A DNA stretch of 64,000 nucleotides from Variovorax sp. ZS18.2.2 (GTDB taxonomy: Bacteria; Pseudomonadota; Gammaproteobacteria; Burkholderiales; Burkholderiaceae_C): positions 578,840 through 642,839 of the forward strand of contig NZ_JANLNM010000003.1 of NCBI RefSeq assembly GCF_024701975.1, read 5' to 3'. Below, piece after piece: positions 55,397-63,290 of the stretch. Position numbers and translations under genes: made by a program. The notes under the pieces are model-generated. The model saw nothing but the letters and a program-made list of their open reading frames with translations. It was not told the origin of the DNA and did not search any database. The first letter of the stretch is position 1; the number at the start of each line of letters is the position of its first letter.

Positions 55397-55750
55397 ATGG
55401 CTGACACTGAAAACAAACCCGAATTTGACTCGCCAGCGCTGCAGATGTTCGCGGGTGGAGCGACTCCGACCGAGCGCCGTGATGCCTTGACGTCACTCAT
55501 TGCCGCGAAATTTTTACCCAAAAATGCTGACCATGAGGCCATTACCGCGGCCTTCTTTGGCCGCGGTCGACATTGCCGGGAGCCATTGATCGACCGTGTG
55601 CCTTCTATATTGACCTGGGAGCCGATGCGAAAAAAGATTGCGCGGTCGTCTCTCTCTGCTCGCTCATGGCGTTCCGATGTGCACGCTTTCCTACGAGGCG
55701 GGCTTCTGCGATCCCGCGCATTGCAACCGCTCGTTCAAACGGCGCTTTGA
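55397..55750 (+). CDS. Unknown small protein, probably truncated at island edge
   Basis: 117 codons. The first 55 residues look like a genuine protein start (MADTENKPEFDSPALQMFAG, then TERRDALTSLIAAKFLPKNA). After a GC-rich inverted repeat (accgcggcc/ggccgcggt, 55544-55567) the composition becomes Arg/Ser/Leu-rich and loses protein character. The frame then overlaps the AraC remnant. Probably an N-terminal fragment whose 3' part was replaced at a recombination junction. Function unknown. Confidence 0.45.
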   Translation: MADTENKPEFDSPALQMFAGGATPTERRDALTSLIAAKFLPKNADHEAITAAFFGRGRHCREPLIDRVPSILTWEPMRKKIARSSLSARSWRSDVHAFLRGGLLRSRALQPLVQTAL

Positions 55751-55772
55751 CGTGCCTCCCGGCGAGCTGTGA
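55677..55772 (+). pseudogene. C-terminal fragment of an AraC-family regulator
   Basis: 31 residues ending at the stop at 55770-55772: YEAGFCDPAHCNRSFKRRFD, then VPPGEL. This is the last helix-turn-helix of an AraC regulator (usual pattern GF-DP--FNRSFKRRFG-PP-EYR). The rest of the gene is absent upstream, so an AraC gene was cut here, probably by island insertion or deletion. Confidence 0.7.
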
Positions 55773-55827
55773 AAAGCAGTCGTTCGCGCCGGAGAGCGTT
55801 GAGCCAGCGTGTACCCGAAGGAGGTGC

Positions 55828-57060
55828 TTATTGGCGCGCACGCTGCGGTCGCGTGGCGGCTGCGCCCTTGCGATGGCGTTCGAGCGTCTGTTCGATAGCT
55901 GCCGGTTGCATACGTGCTTCGATGACGAGTTGCGCCGCGCCCAATAACAGCCCGGTGCGCAGGTCCGAGCGAGCGGGAGCAATCTGCAATGTGCGCGTGG
56001 CCAGCGGCAAGCAGCGTTGATAGACCAGTTCTCTCACGCCCGCCAACAGGTACTCCTCGACAGCGATCAGCGTCCCTCCGATCACGATGACGCTCGGATT
56101 CAGCAGGCTGACAACATCGGCAGCCACTTCGCCCAGAACCCGGCCAGCCTCTCGCACCAGGTTGATGGCCTCCGGTCGATTCTTGCGAACCAGGTCGACC
56201 ACGTCACGAGCGTCTTTTGCCTCAAAGCCTCTGGCACGCAAGTCACGCGCGATTGCCCAGCCCCCGGCACGGGCCTCGACACAGCCCAGCTTTCCGCAAC
56301 GACACAGCGGGGCGTTCGTCGTCGAAAACTGGATGTGCCCGATATCGCCAGCGACGCCTTGCGCACCACGATAGAGCCGCCGGTCGGTCACGATCCCACT
56401 GCCGATCCCCGTGCCGGCCTTGATGAACAGAAGCTGGTCAACGTCTGGCCAAAAGCGTCGCGCTTCCGACAGCGTCATCAGATTCACATCGTTTTCGATG
56501 AGTGTGGGTGCGTCGAACTCCGCGGCAAGAAAGGCTCCAACAGCAAAATCGTCCCACCCAGCCAGCACCGAGGGGCCAAAGACGCGCCCCGTCAAATGGT
56601 CCACCGGTGCCGGCAGGCCAAGGCAGATCCCCAGCACGTCTTCCTTTGCACGTTTGAGCCGCTTCAAGAGCTTCCAGTACTGGCGGGCAATCACGGCAAG
56701 AATGGCTTGGGGACCGTCGCCGATGTCGATCGGATCGGTCGTCTCCACGAGAAGACCTGGCTCCAGATCGGTCACGGCAGAGTGCACGTGGGTCTCGCCA
56801 ACGTCAGATACCAGGACGACTCCAAAGCTCTGGTTGATCTGCAGCATATTCGTTGGACGACCGCCGCTTGGCTTGCTTTGCTCGCCTTCGAGGATGAAGC
56901 CAGCCTCGAACAAGGTGGCAAGCCGTTCGGTCACGGTCGACCTGGACAAACCCGACACCTCGATCAAGGCAGATCTCGATTGCGCCTGGCCACTCGCTAT
57001 CAAGGAAAGGAGGATGCCGGCACCGGAGGTCAGGCCCAACGCATGATTCGCTCCGCCCAT
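55828..57060 (-). CDS. ROK-family transcriptional regulator
   Basis: 410 residues. N-terminal HTH (SRSALIEVSGLSRSTVTERL, GRPTNMLQINQSFG) and a C-terminal ROK sugar-kinase-like domain with LGLPAPVDHLTGRV, NDVNLMTLSEARR, FIKAGTGIGSGIV, DIGHIQF and the zinc motif CRCGKLGCVE. Members sense sugars (NagC/XylR type). It is the last gene of the minus-strand sugar-transport block, so it probably controls the Frc or Smo genes upstream. A small inverted repeat lies in its promoter. Confidence 0.93.
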   Translation of the reverse strand: MGGANHALGLTSGAGILLSLIASGQAQSRSALIEVSGLSRSTVTERLATLFEAGFILEGEQSKPSGGRPTNMLQINQSFGVVLVSDVGETHVHSAVTDLEPGLLVETTDPIDIGDGPQAILAVIARQYWKLLKRLKRAKEDVLGICLGLPAPVDHLTGRVFGPSVLAGWDDFAVGAFLAAEFDAPTLIENDVNLMTLSEARRFWPDVDQLLFIKAGTGIGSGIVTDRRLYRGAQGVAGDIGHIQFSTTNAPLCRCGKLGCVEARAGGWAIARDLRARGFEAKDARDVVDLVRKNRPEAINLVREAGRVLGEVAADVVSLLNPSVIVIGGTLIAVEEYLLAGVRELVYQRCLPLATRTLQIAPARSDLRTGLLLGAAQLVIEARMQPAAIEQTLERHRKGAAATRPQRARQ

Positions 57061-57127
57061 CAGGCGCCACTCCGGGACAAATCCGGTGTCTGAACGCTTC
57101 CTCGGAACATTTGTCCATTTTTCATCA

Positions 57128-57142
57128 GAACATTCTATGTTC
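57128..57142. promoter_or_regulatory. Inverted repeat upstream of ROK gene
   Basis: gaaca-5 bases-tgttc, with a related ggaaca...tgtcc at 57103-57115. It lies in the 96-base gap before the ROK start. Possible ROK operator. Confidence 0.35.
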
Positions 57143-57156
57143 GAAGAATGGTTGAT

Positions 57157-58095
57157 CTACCGGCCGGCGCGTTGCGGCGGACAACCGAACCGGCCCGCCA
57201 TATGGTTTCGGTATTCCTTCGGGGTCATGCTTTTCAATCTGCGAAAGTGCCGGTTGAAGTTGGAAATGTTGTTGAAGCCGACCAAGTAGCAGATGCTCGA
57301 GACTTGCTGATCGCTTCTGCTCAACAGTTCGCAAGCCCTGGCAACCCGGACACGGATCAGGAAGTCGGTGTAAGTGCTTCCCGTCTCCCGTCTGAACAAT
57401 CTCGAAAAGGCGTGGAGGCTGACGCCAGCGCAATGGCTGGCTTTCGACAACGGCAAGCTGTCGGCATAGTTTCGATAGACAAGCTCCAGCACCTTGTCGA
57501 CCCGCGGGTCGACACCAGTCTTGCGCTGATTTCGGGTGTCCAGAATCGATGTCGAAGAGAGAGGTCGAAACCTTGGCCACTGGCTCAAGCGTTGCAGCAA
57601 CCTGGCCAGGGCACTGAAGCGGGCGACTCCGGAGGAGTTCTGCACAAGGCAAAAGCCATCATGCAGCTCCTGGTCAGCGTCCAAAAACTCGATGCCGCAG
57701 TGATCGCGGCCCAATAGCGACACTGCACCGTGCAAGTCCGGGAAAAGCTCCGCGGCCCTGTGCACCAGATCTTCTGCAAAGTGAATTACGACGCTGCACT
57801 CCTTCACCTCGACCGCCGGTACATCGAAGGAGACCAGCTCGTGGGGGATGCGAGGACTGACCAGCACGATAGATCCCAGCTTGAACTTCCCTAGGTTTTC
57901 GATGTAGGTCCATCCTGACGTCTGGACGACGAAATGGAGCTCGTATTCATCGTGGAAGCGCCACCTCTCCAAGCGAGCGGGCGCTTCTTGGACGTAGCAA
58001 CTGATGCCACTCGATGGCTCGAGTCCCAGTTCGATGTTTCGCGCTAACTTGCCCTCGAACACGGCATCGCATCGGGCGTGAGACAGATCTTCCAT
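57157..58095 (-). CDS. AraC-family regulator, paralogue of the 16169 gene
   Basis: 312 residues. N-terminal cupin-like sensor (HDEYELHFVVQTSGWTYIEN, GSIVLVSPRIPHELVSF) and C-terminal double HTH (DSLPLSKASHCAGVSLHAFS; QQVSSICYLVGFNNISNFNR, HFRRLKSMTPKEYRNH). The last HTH is nearly identical to that of the AraC gene at 16169-17146. The start at 58095 (MEDLSHARCD) was chosen; the extension to 58212 is unlikely. It lies downstream of the FrcA-type ATPase gene in the same direction, so a regulator of that importer. Confidence 0.9.
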   Translation of the reverse strand: MEDLSHARCDAVFEGKLARNIELGLEPSSGISCYVQEAPARLERWRFHDEYELHFVVQTSGWTYIENLGKFKLGSIVLVSPRIPHELVSFDVPAVEVKECSVVIHFAEDLVHRAAELFPDLHGAVSLLGRDHCGIEFLDADQELHDGFCLVQNSSGVARFSALARLLQRLSQWPRFRPLSSTSILDTRNQRKTGVDPRVDKVLELVYRNYADSLPLSKASHCAGVSLHAFSRLFRRETGSTYTDFLIRVRVARACELLSRSDQQVSSICYLVGFNNISNFNRHFRRLKSMTPKEYRNHMAGRFGCPPQRAGR

Positions 58096-58225
58096 TGTTG
58101 GTTGGTATTGAGTATTTGACGATCGGCCTTGACGACCAGTTGCTGCGACCTTGAATCGGCACGGTCCGCCTGCCGCTTCGGATACGGGACTTCTTGCGCT
58201 ACAGGCATGCACCGTGAGGCTTCGT

Positions 58226-59017
58226 TCAAGCCAAGCACTCGGCCACCAGTTGATCGGTCGGGAGCGCGCCGGTCATGATCGCGACGGCGTCGCTCATGCT
58301 GATGTTCCGGGGGTTCAGCACGGCCGCGCGCTTGCCCAGCCGCGCCACGTGAATGCGGTCGGCGACCTCGAACACATGCGGCATGTTGTGCGAGATCAGC
58401 ACGACCGACAGCCCCCTGTCGCGCACGCGGCGGATCATCTCGAGCACCATGCCGCCCTCTTTCACACCCAGCGCGGCGGTCGGCTCGTCGAGGATCACGA
58501 GGTGCTCGGCGAAGGCCGTCGCGCGTGCCACGGCGACGCACTGGCGCTGGCCACCCGACAGCGTCTCGACCGGCTGCGTCATCGAGCGGATGCCGACCTT
58601 CAGCTCGGCCATGCGCTGCATGCTCTGTGCGAGCATCTTTTTCTTGTCCAGCATGCGCAGCACACTGCCGGCGAAGCCTTCGCGCCGCAACTCTCGTCCC
58701 AGGAACAGGTTTTCGGCAATGGTCATCGCGGGGGCGACGGCCAGGTCCTGGTAGACCGTCTCGATGCCGGCACGGCGGGCATCGACCGGGCCCCTGAAAT
58801 GGACTGGCCTCCCACCCAGGATGATCCGGCCCTCGTCGGGCACGGTGGCGCCCGACAGGCACTTGATCAGGGAGGACTTGCCGGCGCCGTTGTCGCCGAT
58901 GACCGCCAGGATCTCGCCGGCGCGCAGTTCGAAGTCGGTGCCGGCCAGCGCCGTGACTTGGCCATAGCGCTTCACCAGGCCCTGGGCCTGCATCACGATA
59001 GGGGCGTTGTTGTTCAT
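58226..59017 (-). CDS. frcA: Sugar ABC importer ATPase, FrcA-like
   Basis: 263 residues with a single ATPase domain: Walker A VIGDNGAGKSSLIKCLSGAT, Q-loop YQDLAVAPAMTIAENLFLGR, signature ETLSGGQRQ, Walker B LVILDEPTAALG, H-loop ISHNM. RbsA-type ATPases have two such domains in about 500 residues, while fructose FrcA proteins have one of this size. The start overlaps the permease stop by one base (TGATG). It powers the importer with the two genes upstream. Confidence 0.9.
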   Translation of the reverse strand: MNNNAPIVMQAQGLVKRYGQVTALAGTDFELRAGEILAVIGDNGAGKSSLIKCLSGATVPDEGRIILGGRPVHFRGPVDARRAGIETVYQDLAVAPAMTIAENLFLGRELRREGFAGSVLRMLDKKKMLAQSMQRMAELKVGIRSMTQPVETLSGGQRQCVAVARATAFAEHLVILDEPTAALGVKEGGMVLEMIRRVRDRGLSVVLISHNMPHVFEVADRIHVARLGKRAAVLNPRNISMSDAVAIMTGALPTDQLVAECLA

Positions 59018-60000
59018 CAGCAACTCCCACGGCGGGACAGTTGATCGACGGTGACGGCCACGATCACCAGGATGCCCGTGACGAGGACCTGGTAGACGGA
59101 GGAGACGCCCATGAGCGTCAGCCCGTTGCGCAGCACGCCGACCACCACCGCGCCGACCAGCGTGCCGAGGATCACGCCGCGGCCGCCGAACAGGCTGGTG
59201 CCGCCCAGGACCACGGCCGTGATGGCGTCCAGGTTCTCGGTCTGGCCTGCGTTCGGGTCGCCGACTCCCGTGCGCGCTACCGACAGCAGCGAGGCGATGC
59301 CGTAAAAGACGCCAGCGAGCATGTACACGCCCAACAGCACTTTCTCCGACGGAATGCCCACCAGGCGCGCGGCTTCGGGGCTGTTGCCCACGGCATAGAC
59401 ATGCCGGCCCGCGCCGGTCTCGCGCAGCCAGAACCAGGTGCCAAGGTACAGCAGGATCATCAGCACCGTCCCGAAGGTCACATGCGTGCCGCCGACCGGG
59501 AAGGCCCTGCCGAGCCAGGTCATCAGAGCGGGCACCTCGGTCACGGTCTGGGCATTGGAATAGAGCTGCGTAACCGCGAACGCGATGTTGAAGGTGCCCA
59601 GGGTCACGATGAACGGGGGCAGCTTGACGCGCGTGACTAGCAGGCCGTTGATCAGCCCGAAAAGGGCGGTGACCCCGATGCCGGCCAGGATGGCCAGTGG
59701 CGCAGGCACGCCCAGGTCCATCGCCAGCTTGGTCATCACGATGCTGCCCAGCGCCATGATCATCCCGCACGACAGGTCGATGCCGGCCGTGAGGATGATG
59801 AGGGTCTGGCCGATCGCGATGACGCCGACCACCGTCACCTGCTGCAGGATCAACGAGAAGTTCTCTCCGCTGAAGAAGCGATCGGTGCTGGCGCCGAAGG
59901 CGATGCAGGCGATCAATAGCGCGATGAAGGGGCCGAATTGTCCGATCGGCGGAAGTCGTTCTTTCAACGTGCTCACGATGTCTACTTGTTGCCCCAGCAT
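59017..60000 (-). CDS. frcC: Sugar ABC importer permease, FrcC/RbsC-like
   Basis: 327-residue inner-membrane permease of the branched-chain/ribose type with about 8-10 helices. Marks: VIAIGQTLIILTAGIDLSCG, GLINGLLVTRVKLPPFIVTL, GAGRHVYAVGNSPEAARLVG, GVGDPNAGQTENLDAITAVV and LGGTSLFGGRG. It overlaps the binding-protein gene by 19 bases and the ATPase gene by one, so it is tightly coupled. Confidence 0.92.
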   Translation of the reverse strand: MLGQQVDIVSTLKERLPPIGQFGPFIALLIACIAFGASTDRFFSGENFSLILQQVTVVGVIAIGQTLIILTAGIDLSCGMIMALGSIVMTKLAMDLGVPAPLAILAGIGVTALFGLINGLLVTRVKLPPFIVTLGTFNIAFAVTQLYSNAQTVTEVPALMTWLGRAFPVGGTHVTFGTVLMILLYLGTWFWLRETGAGRHVYAVGNSPEAARLVGIPSEKVLLGVYMLAGVFYGIASLLSVARTGVGDPNAGQTENLDAITAVVLGGTSLFGGRGVILGTLVGAVVVGVLRNGLTLMGVSSVYQVLVTGILVIVAVTVDQLSRRGSC

Positions 60001-60983
60001 TGATCCAGTCCGAACGTCGTGTCCTTGCTGTCCAACCCTTCCATCGGCTTGTCCGTGATCAGCGTGACGCCGGTGTCCACGTAGCCCGAAGCCTTCTTGC
60101 CCGTTTTCGCATATTCAATCCCTGCTTCGACCCCCATGCTCGCCATGCGCAACGGGTACTGCTGCGCGGTCGCGGCGATCATTCCCGACTTGACGTTCTT
60201 CACGCCGGTGCAGCCGCCGTCGACCGAGACGATGAGCACGCCTTTTTCCTTGCCTGCCTTCTGCAGCGCCCTGAACGCGCCGGCGGCGGCCGGTTCGTTC
60301 AGCGTGTAGACGAGATTGATGCCCGGGTCCTTCTGCAGGCAGTTTTCCATCGCGGTCTGGCCGCGCGGTTGATCGCCGAAGCTGTCGGCCATGCAGACGA
60401 TCTGCGGCGCGGACGACAGCGTGTTGCTCGTCGCGTCGGCGGCGGGAAGGCCGAAACCGGCCATGAAGCCGTTGTGCCGCTGGGCGCCGACCGGGTGGCC
60501 GGGATAGAGGTCCAGGGTCGCGATCCTGGGCGTCTTGCCCGCCATCGCTGCCTTGGCGTAGCGGCCGATCAGAACCCCAGCGGTGTAGTTGTTGGTGGCA
60601 AACAGCGCATCCGTCGCGTTCTGCGGATCGGCGGGACTGTCGAGCGCGATCACCATCACGCCCTTGGCCTGGGCTTTCTTGATGGCGGGCACGATGGCCT
60701 TGGAGTCTCCCGGGGTGATGAGGATCGTGTTGGCACCGGCTGCCAGCATGTTCTCCATGGCTGTGACCTGCCCGGCGTTGTCGTTGTCGAACTTGCCGGC
60801 GGCCGTCAGCAGCTTGGCGCCTCCCGCATCCGCGGCCTTCTTCGCGCCTTCCTTCATCTTGACGAAGAACGGGTTCTGATCAGCCTTCGTGACCAGGCCG
60901 ATGACAGCCGGCGTTTCAGCGGCATACAGCGCGCTTGAAAAGGCCAGCACGGAAAACGCAAGGGGAACCGTCAATGTACGCAT
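59982..60983 (-). CDS. frcB: Periplasmic sugar-binding protein, FrcB-like
   Basis: 333 residues. Signal peptide (TVPLAFSVLAFSSALYAAE) and a type I periplasmic-binding fold: VIGLVTKADQNPFFVKMKEG, GANTILITPGDSKAIVPAIK, VIALDSPADPQNATDALFAT, LNEPAAAGAFRALQKAGKEK, GVLIVSVDGGCTGVKNVKSG. The pattern fits fructose/ribose-class binding proteins. The start at 60983 follows the signal peptide; the upstream frame overlaps the SDR gene. Confidence 0.92.
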   Translation of the reverse strand: MRTLTVPLAFSVLAFSSALYAAETPAVIGLVTKADQNPFFVKMKEGAKKAADAGGAKLLTAAGKFDNDNAGQVTAMENMLAAGANTILITPGDSKAIVPAIKKAQAKGVMVIALDSPADPQNATDALFATNNYTAGVLIGRYAKAAMAGKTPRIATLDLYPGHPVGAQRHNGFMAGFGLPAADATSNTLSSAPQIVCMADSFGDQPRGQTAMENCLQKDPGINLVYTLNEPAAAGAFRALQKAGKEKGVLIVSVDGGCTGVKNVKSGMIAATAQQYPLRMASMGVEAGIEYAKTGKKASGYVDTGVTLITDKPMEGLDSKDTTFGLDQCWGNK

Positions 60984-61021
60984 GAATGTCTCCTGTGGAT
61001 TGCACCGAAAATCGCACCCGC

Positions 61022-61810
61022 TCAACTCATCACGTTGCCGCCATCGACGTTGAGCGTCTGGGCCGTGACGTACGAGGCTTCGTCGCTGGCCAGGAAGATG
61101 GCCGCGCCGCAGATATCCTTGGGCTCGCCCATGTAGCCCAGCGGCACTGAGGCGCCGACCTGGCGTTTCTTTTCGCCGATCGGCAGGTTTTCGTAGTGGG
61201 CGTATTTCGCATCGACGCTGACCCACATGGGGGTCGAGATGACGCCCGGAGAGATGGCATTGACCCGGATGCGATGCGGCGCCATGGCCATCGCGGCGCT
61301 TTGCGTATAGCTGATGACGGCCGCTTTGGTGGCGCAGTAGTGCGACACCATCGACTCGCCGCGGCGACCGGCTTGCGACGCCATGTTGATCACCGCGCCG
61401 CCCTGCACCTTGGCCGCGACCATCCGCGCCAACGCCTTCTGCATCATGAAGAACATGCCCTTGACGTTGACGGCGAACAGCCTCTCGTAGCTCTCCTCGT
61501 TGCTCTCCAGAAAGGGCGCCATGTCGAAGATCGCCGCGTTGTTGAAGACGGTGGTCGTCGTGCCGAACCGATGTTCGGCCGCATCGAGGAGGCGCTCGAT
61601 CTGGGCCGCGTTCACCACGTTCGTTTCCACATAGATCAAGCGATCAGCGAACTCTTCTTGAAGCGCGACCAATCCCGGCGAAGGCTGGGGCCCGATGTCG
61701 GCGACCGTGCAGCAAGCTCCTTCATGGAGAAAGGTTTCGACGACGGCCAGGCCGATGCCTCCGGCCCCGCCGGTCGCGATGATGTTTTTTCCTCGAAGAC
61801 GATCAGTCAT
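61022..61810 (-). CDS. SDR polyol dehydrogenase (SmoS-like)
   Basis: 262 residues of classical SDR type: IIATGGAGGIGLAVVETFLH (cofactor), TVFNNAAIFDMAPFLESNEE, INMASQAGRRGESMVSHYCA followed by TKAAV (catalytic Ser, Tyr, Lys), INAISPGVISTPMW. Placed between a Smo-type and an Frc-type importer, it fits the job of oxidising an imported polyol such as sorbitol to a ketose, as SmoS does in Rhodobacter. The exact substrate is inferred from context. Confidence 0.9.
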   Translation of the reverse strand: MTDRLRGKNIIATGGAGGIGLAVVETFLHEGACCTVADIGPQPSPGLVALQEEFADRLIYVETNVVNAAQIERLLDAAEHRFGTTTTVFNNAAIFDMAPFLESNEESYERLFAVNVKGMFFMMQKALARMVAAKVQGGAVINMASQAGRRGESMVSHYCATKAAVISYTQSAAMAMAPHRIRVNAISPGVISTPMWVSVDAKYAHYENLPIGEKKRQVGASVPLGYMGEPKDICGAAIFLASDEASYVTAQTLNVDGGNVMS

Positions 61811-61868
61811 TTCAGTTTCTCGGTTGTAGGTAGATCAATGGGAAGGCGTGCAAAGAGATCTATGCGCC

Positions 61869-63170
61869 TTACTTGTAATAGCCGGCCTTGCGCATCTCGC
61901 GGTCGGTAATCTGCTGCGATGCCTTCAGGGCGGCGTCCACGCTCTGCTTGCCCGCCAGGGCGGCGCTCAATTGCTGGCCTACACCGATGCCGATCACCTG
62001 AAACTCGGCGATGGCCGGGGTCTGGATGCCCGTGTAAGGACTCTTCGGCAGGGTGGAGTCATACGGATTCGTGCTGTCAATGGCCGTTTTCTCCGCGCTG
62101 GCGAAGGACGCCGCCTTCAGAAAATCGGGATTCAGGTAGGTGCTTTTGCGCGTACCCGTCGGCACGCTCCCCCAGCCTGAAGACTTGGCCACCAGGTTGA
62201 TGTATTCCCTGGAGGTCGCCCATGCGATGAATCGCTGGGCGGCATCGACATTCTTCGATCCGGCGGGAATGCCGAGCGACCATGCCCACAGCCAGTTGGC
62301 GCCTTTGGGCGTGACCTGCGTGGGGGCCTGCGCGAAGGCCACCTTGCCGGCCACCTTGGACTGCTTCGGTTCCGAAATGAACGAGGCCGCGATCGTTGCG
62401 TCCACCCAGATGCCGCACTTGCCTTCGTTGAACAGCGCGAGTATTTCGTTGAAGCTGTTGGAAGCCGACCCGGGAGGTCCGTAGTTCTGCAGCAGATTCA
62501 CATAGAGGCCGACGGCATCCTTCCATGGCTTCGATTCGAGTTGCGGTTTCCATTTCATGTCGAACCATTGCCCTCCGAAGGTATTGGCCATGGTGGTGAT
62601 GAGCGCCATGTTGTCTCCCCAGCCCGGCTTGCCTCGAAGGCAGATGCCGTAGACGCCGTTCTTCGGGTCATGAATCTTTGCAGCCAGGTTCTTGACTTCG
62701 TCCCAGGTCGGGCGATCCGGCAGTTGCACGCCCGCCTTGTCCGCCAGGTCCTTGCGGTACATCAGCATCGAACTCTCGCCGTAGAACGGGGCCGAGTAGA
62801 GCTTTCCGTCGAGCGACAAGCCGCTACGCATCGCCGGCAGCAGGTCGTCGATGTCGTAGCCGGGGCCGGGCTTCAGCTCTTCCAGCCAGCCCCTCTTGCC
62901 CCAGATCGGCGTTTCATACAAGCCGATCGTCATGACGTCGAACTGCCCTCCCTTGGTCGCGATGTCCGTCGTGACGCGCTGCCGCAGGATGTTCTCCTCC
63001 AGCGTCACGAACTTGACCTTGATGTCAGGGTTGGCTGCCTCGAAAACCCCGGTGTGCTTCTGCATCTCGATCATGTGGCCGTTGTTCACGGTCGCAACGA
63101 CGATCTCGGAAGCCTTGGTGGTCAGTGCCATCAGCACAAGCAAACCGGTGGCCATGAAACGCTTCAACAT
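61869..63170 (-). CDS. Extracellular solute-binding protein, sorbitol/mannitol type (SmoE-like)
   Basis: 433 residues, family 1 binding protein. Signal peptide (MATGLLVLMALTTKA), then SEIVVATVNNGHMIEMQKHT, QFDVMTIGLYETPIWGKRGW, LYSAPFYGESSMLMYRKDLA, PTWDEVKNLAAKIHDPKNGV, GICLRGKPGWGDNMALITTM. The pattern matches polyol-binding SmoE proteins. The ATPase of the same system lies upstream (right edge). Permeases SmoF and SmoG are not in between, so they lie outside the window or are elsewhere. Confidence 0.9.
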   Translation of the reverse strand: MLKRFMATGLLVLMALTTKASEIVVATVNNGHMIEMQKHTGVFEAANPDIKVKFVTLEENILRQRVTTDIATKGGQFDVMTIGLYETPIWGKRGWLEELKPGPGYDIDDLLPAMRSGLSLDGKLYSAPFYGESSMLMYRKDLADKAGVQLPDRPTWDEVKNLAAKIHDPKNGVYGICLRGKPGWGDNMALITTMANTFGGQWFDMKWKPQLESKPWKDAVGLYVNLLQNYGPPGSASNSFNEILALFNEGKCGIWVDATIAASFISEPKQSKVAGKVAFAQAPTQVTPKGANWLWAWSLGIPAGSKNVDAAQRFIAWATSREYINLVAKSSGWGSVPTGTRKSTYLNPDFLKAASFASAEKTAIDSTNPYDSTLPKSPYTGIQTPAIAEFQVIGIGVGQQLSAALAGKQSVDAALKASQQITDREMRKAGYYK

Positions 63171-63240
63171 TTTTTATCTCCCTATCAGCGGTTGTGAACC
63201 TCACAAGACGAGTCTTGCGAGCAAGAGGGTGCATGATCCA

Positions 63241-63264
63241 CTTATGACGTTATTCATACATAAG
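63241..63264. promoter_or_regulatory. Inverted repeat before the SmoE-like gene
   Basis: cttatg-12 bases-cataag with an inner atga...tcat pair, in the 120-base AT-rich gap between the ATPase and binding-protein genes. Possible operator or promoter site. Confidence 0.35.
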
Positions 63265-63290
63265 GCAAACCATTAGGTATCAAATAACAC

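Noticed and set aside
55240..55542. 100-codon minus-strand frame
   Set aside because: It overlaps the more protein-like plus frame starting at 55397 and has no domain.
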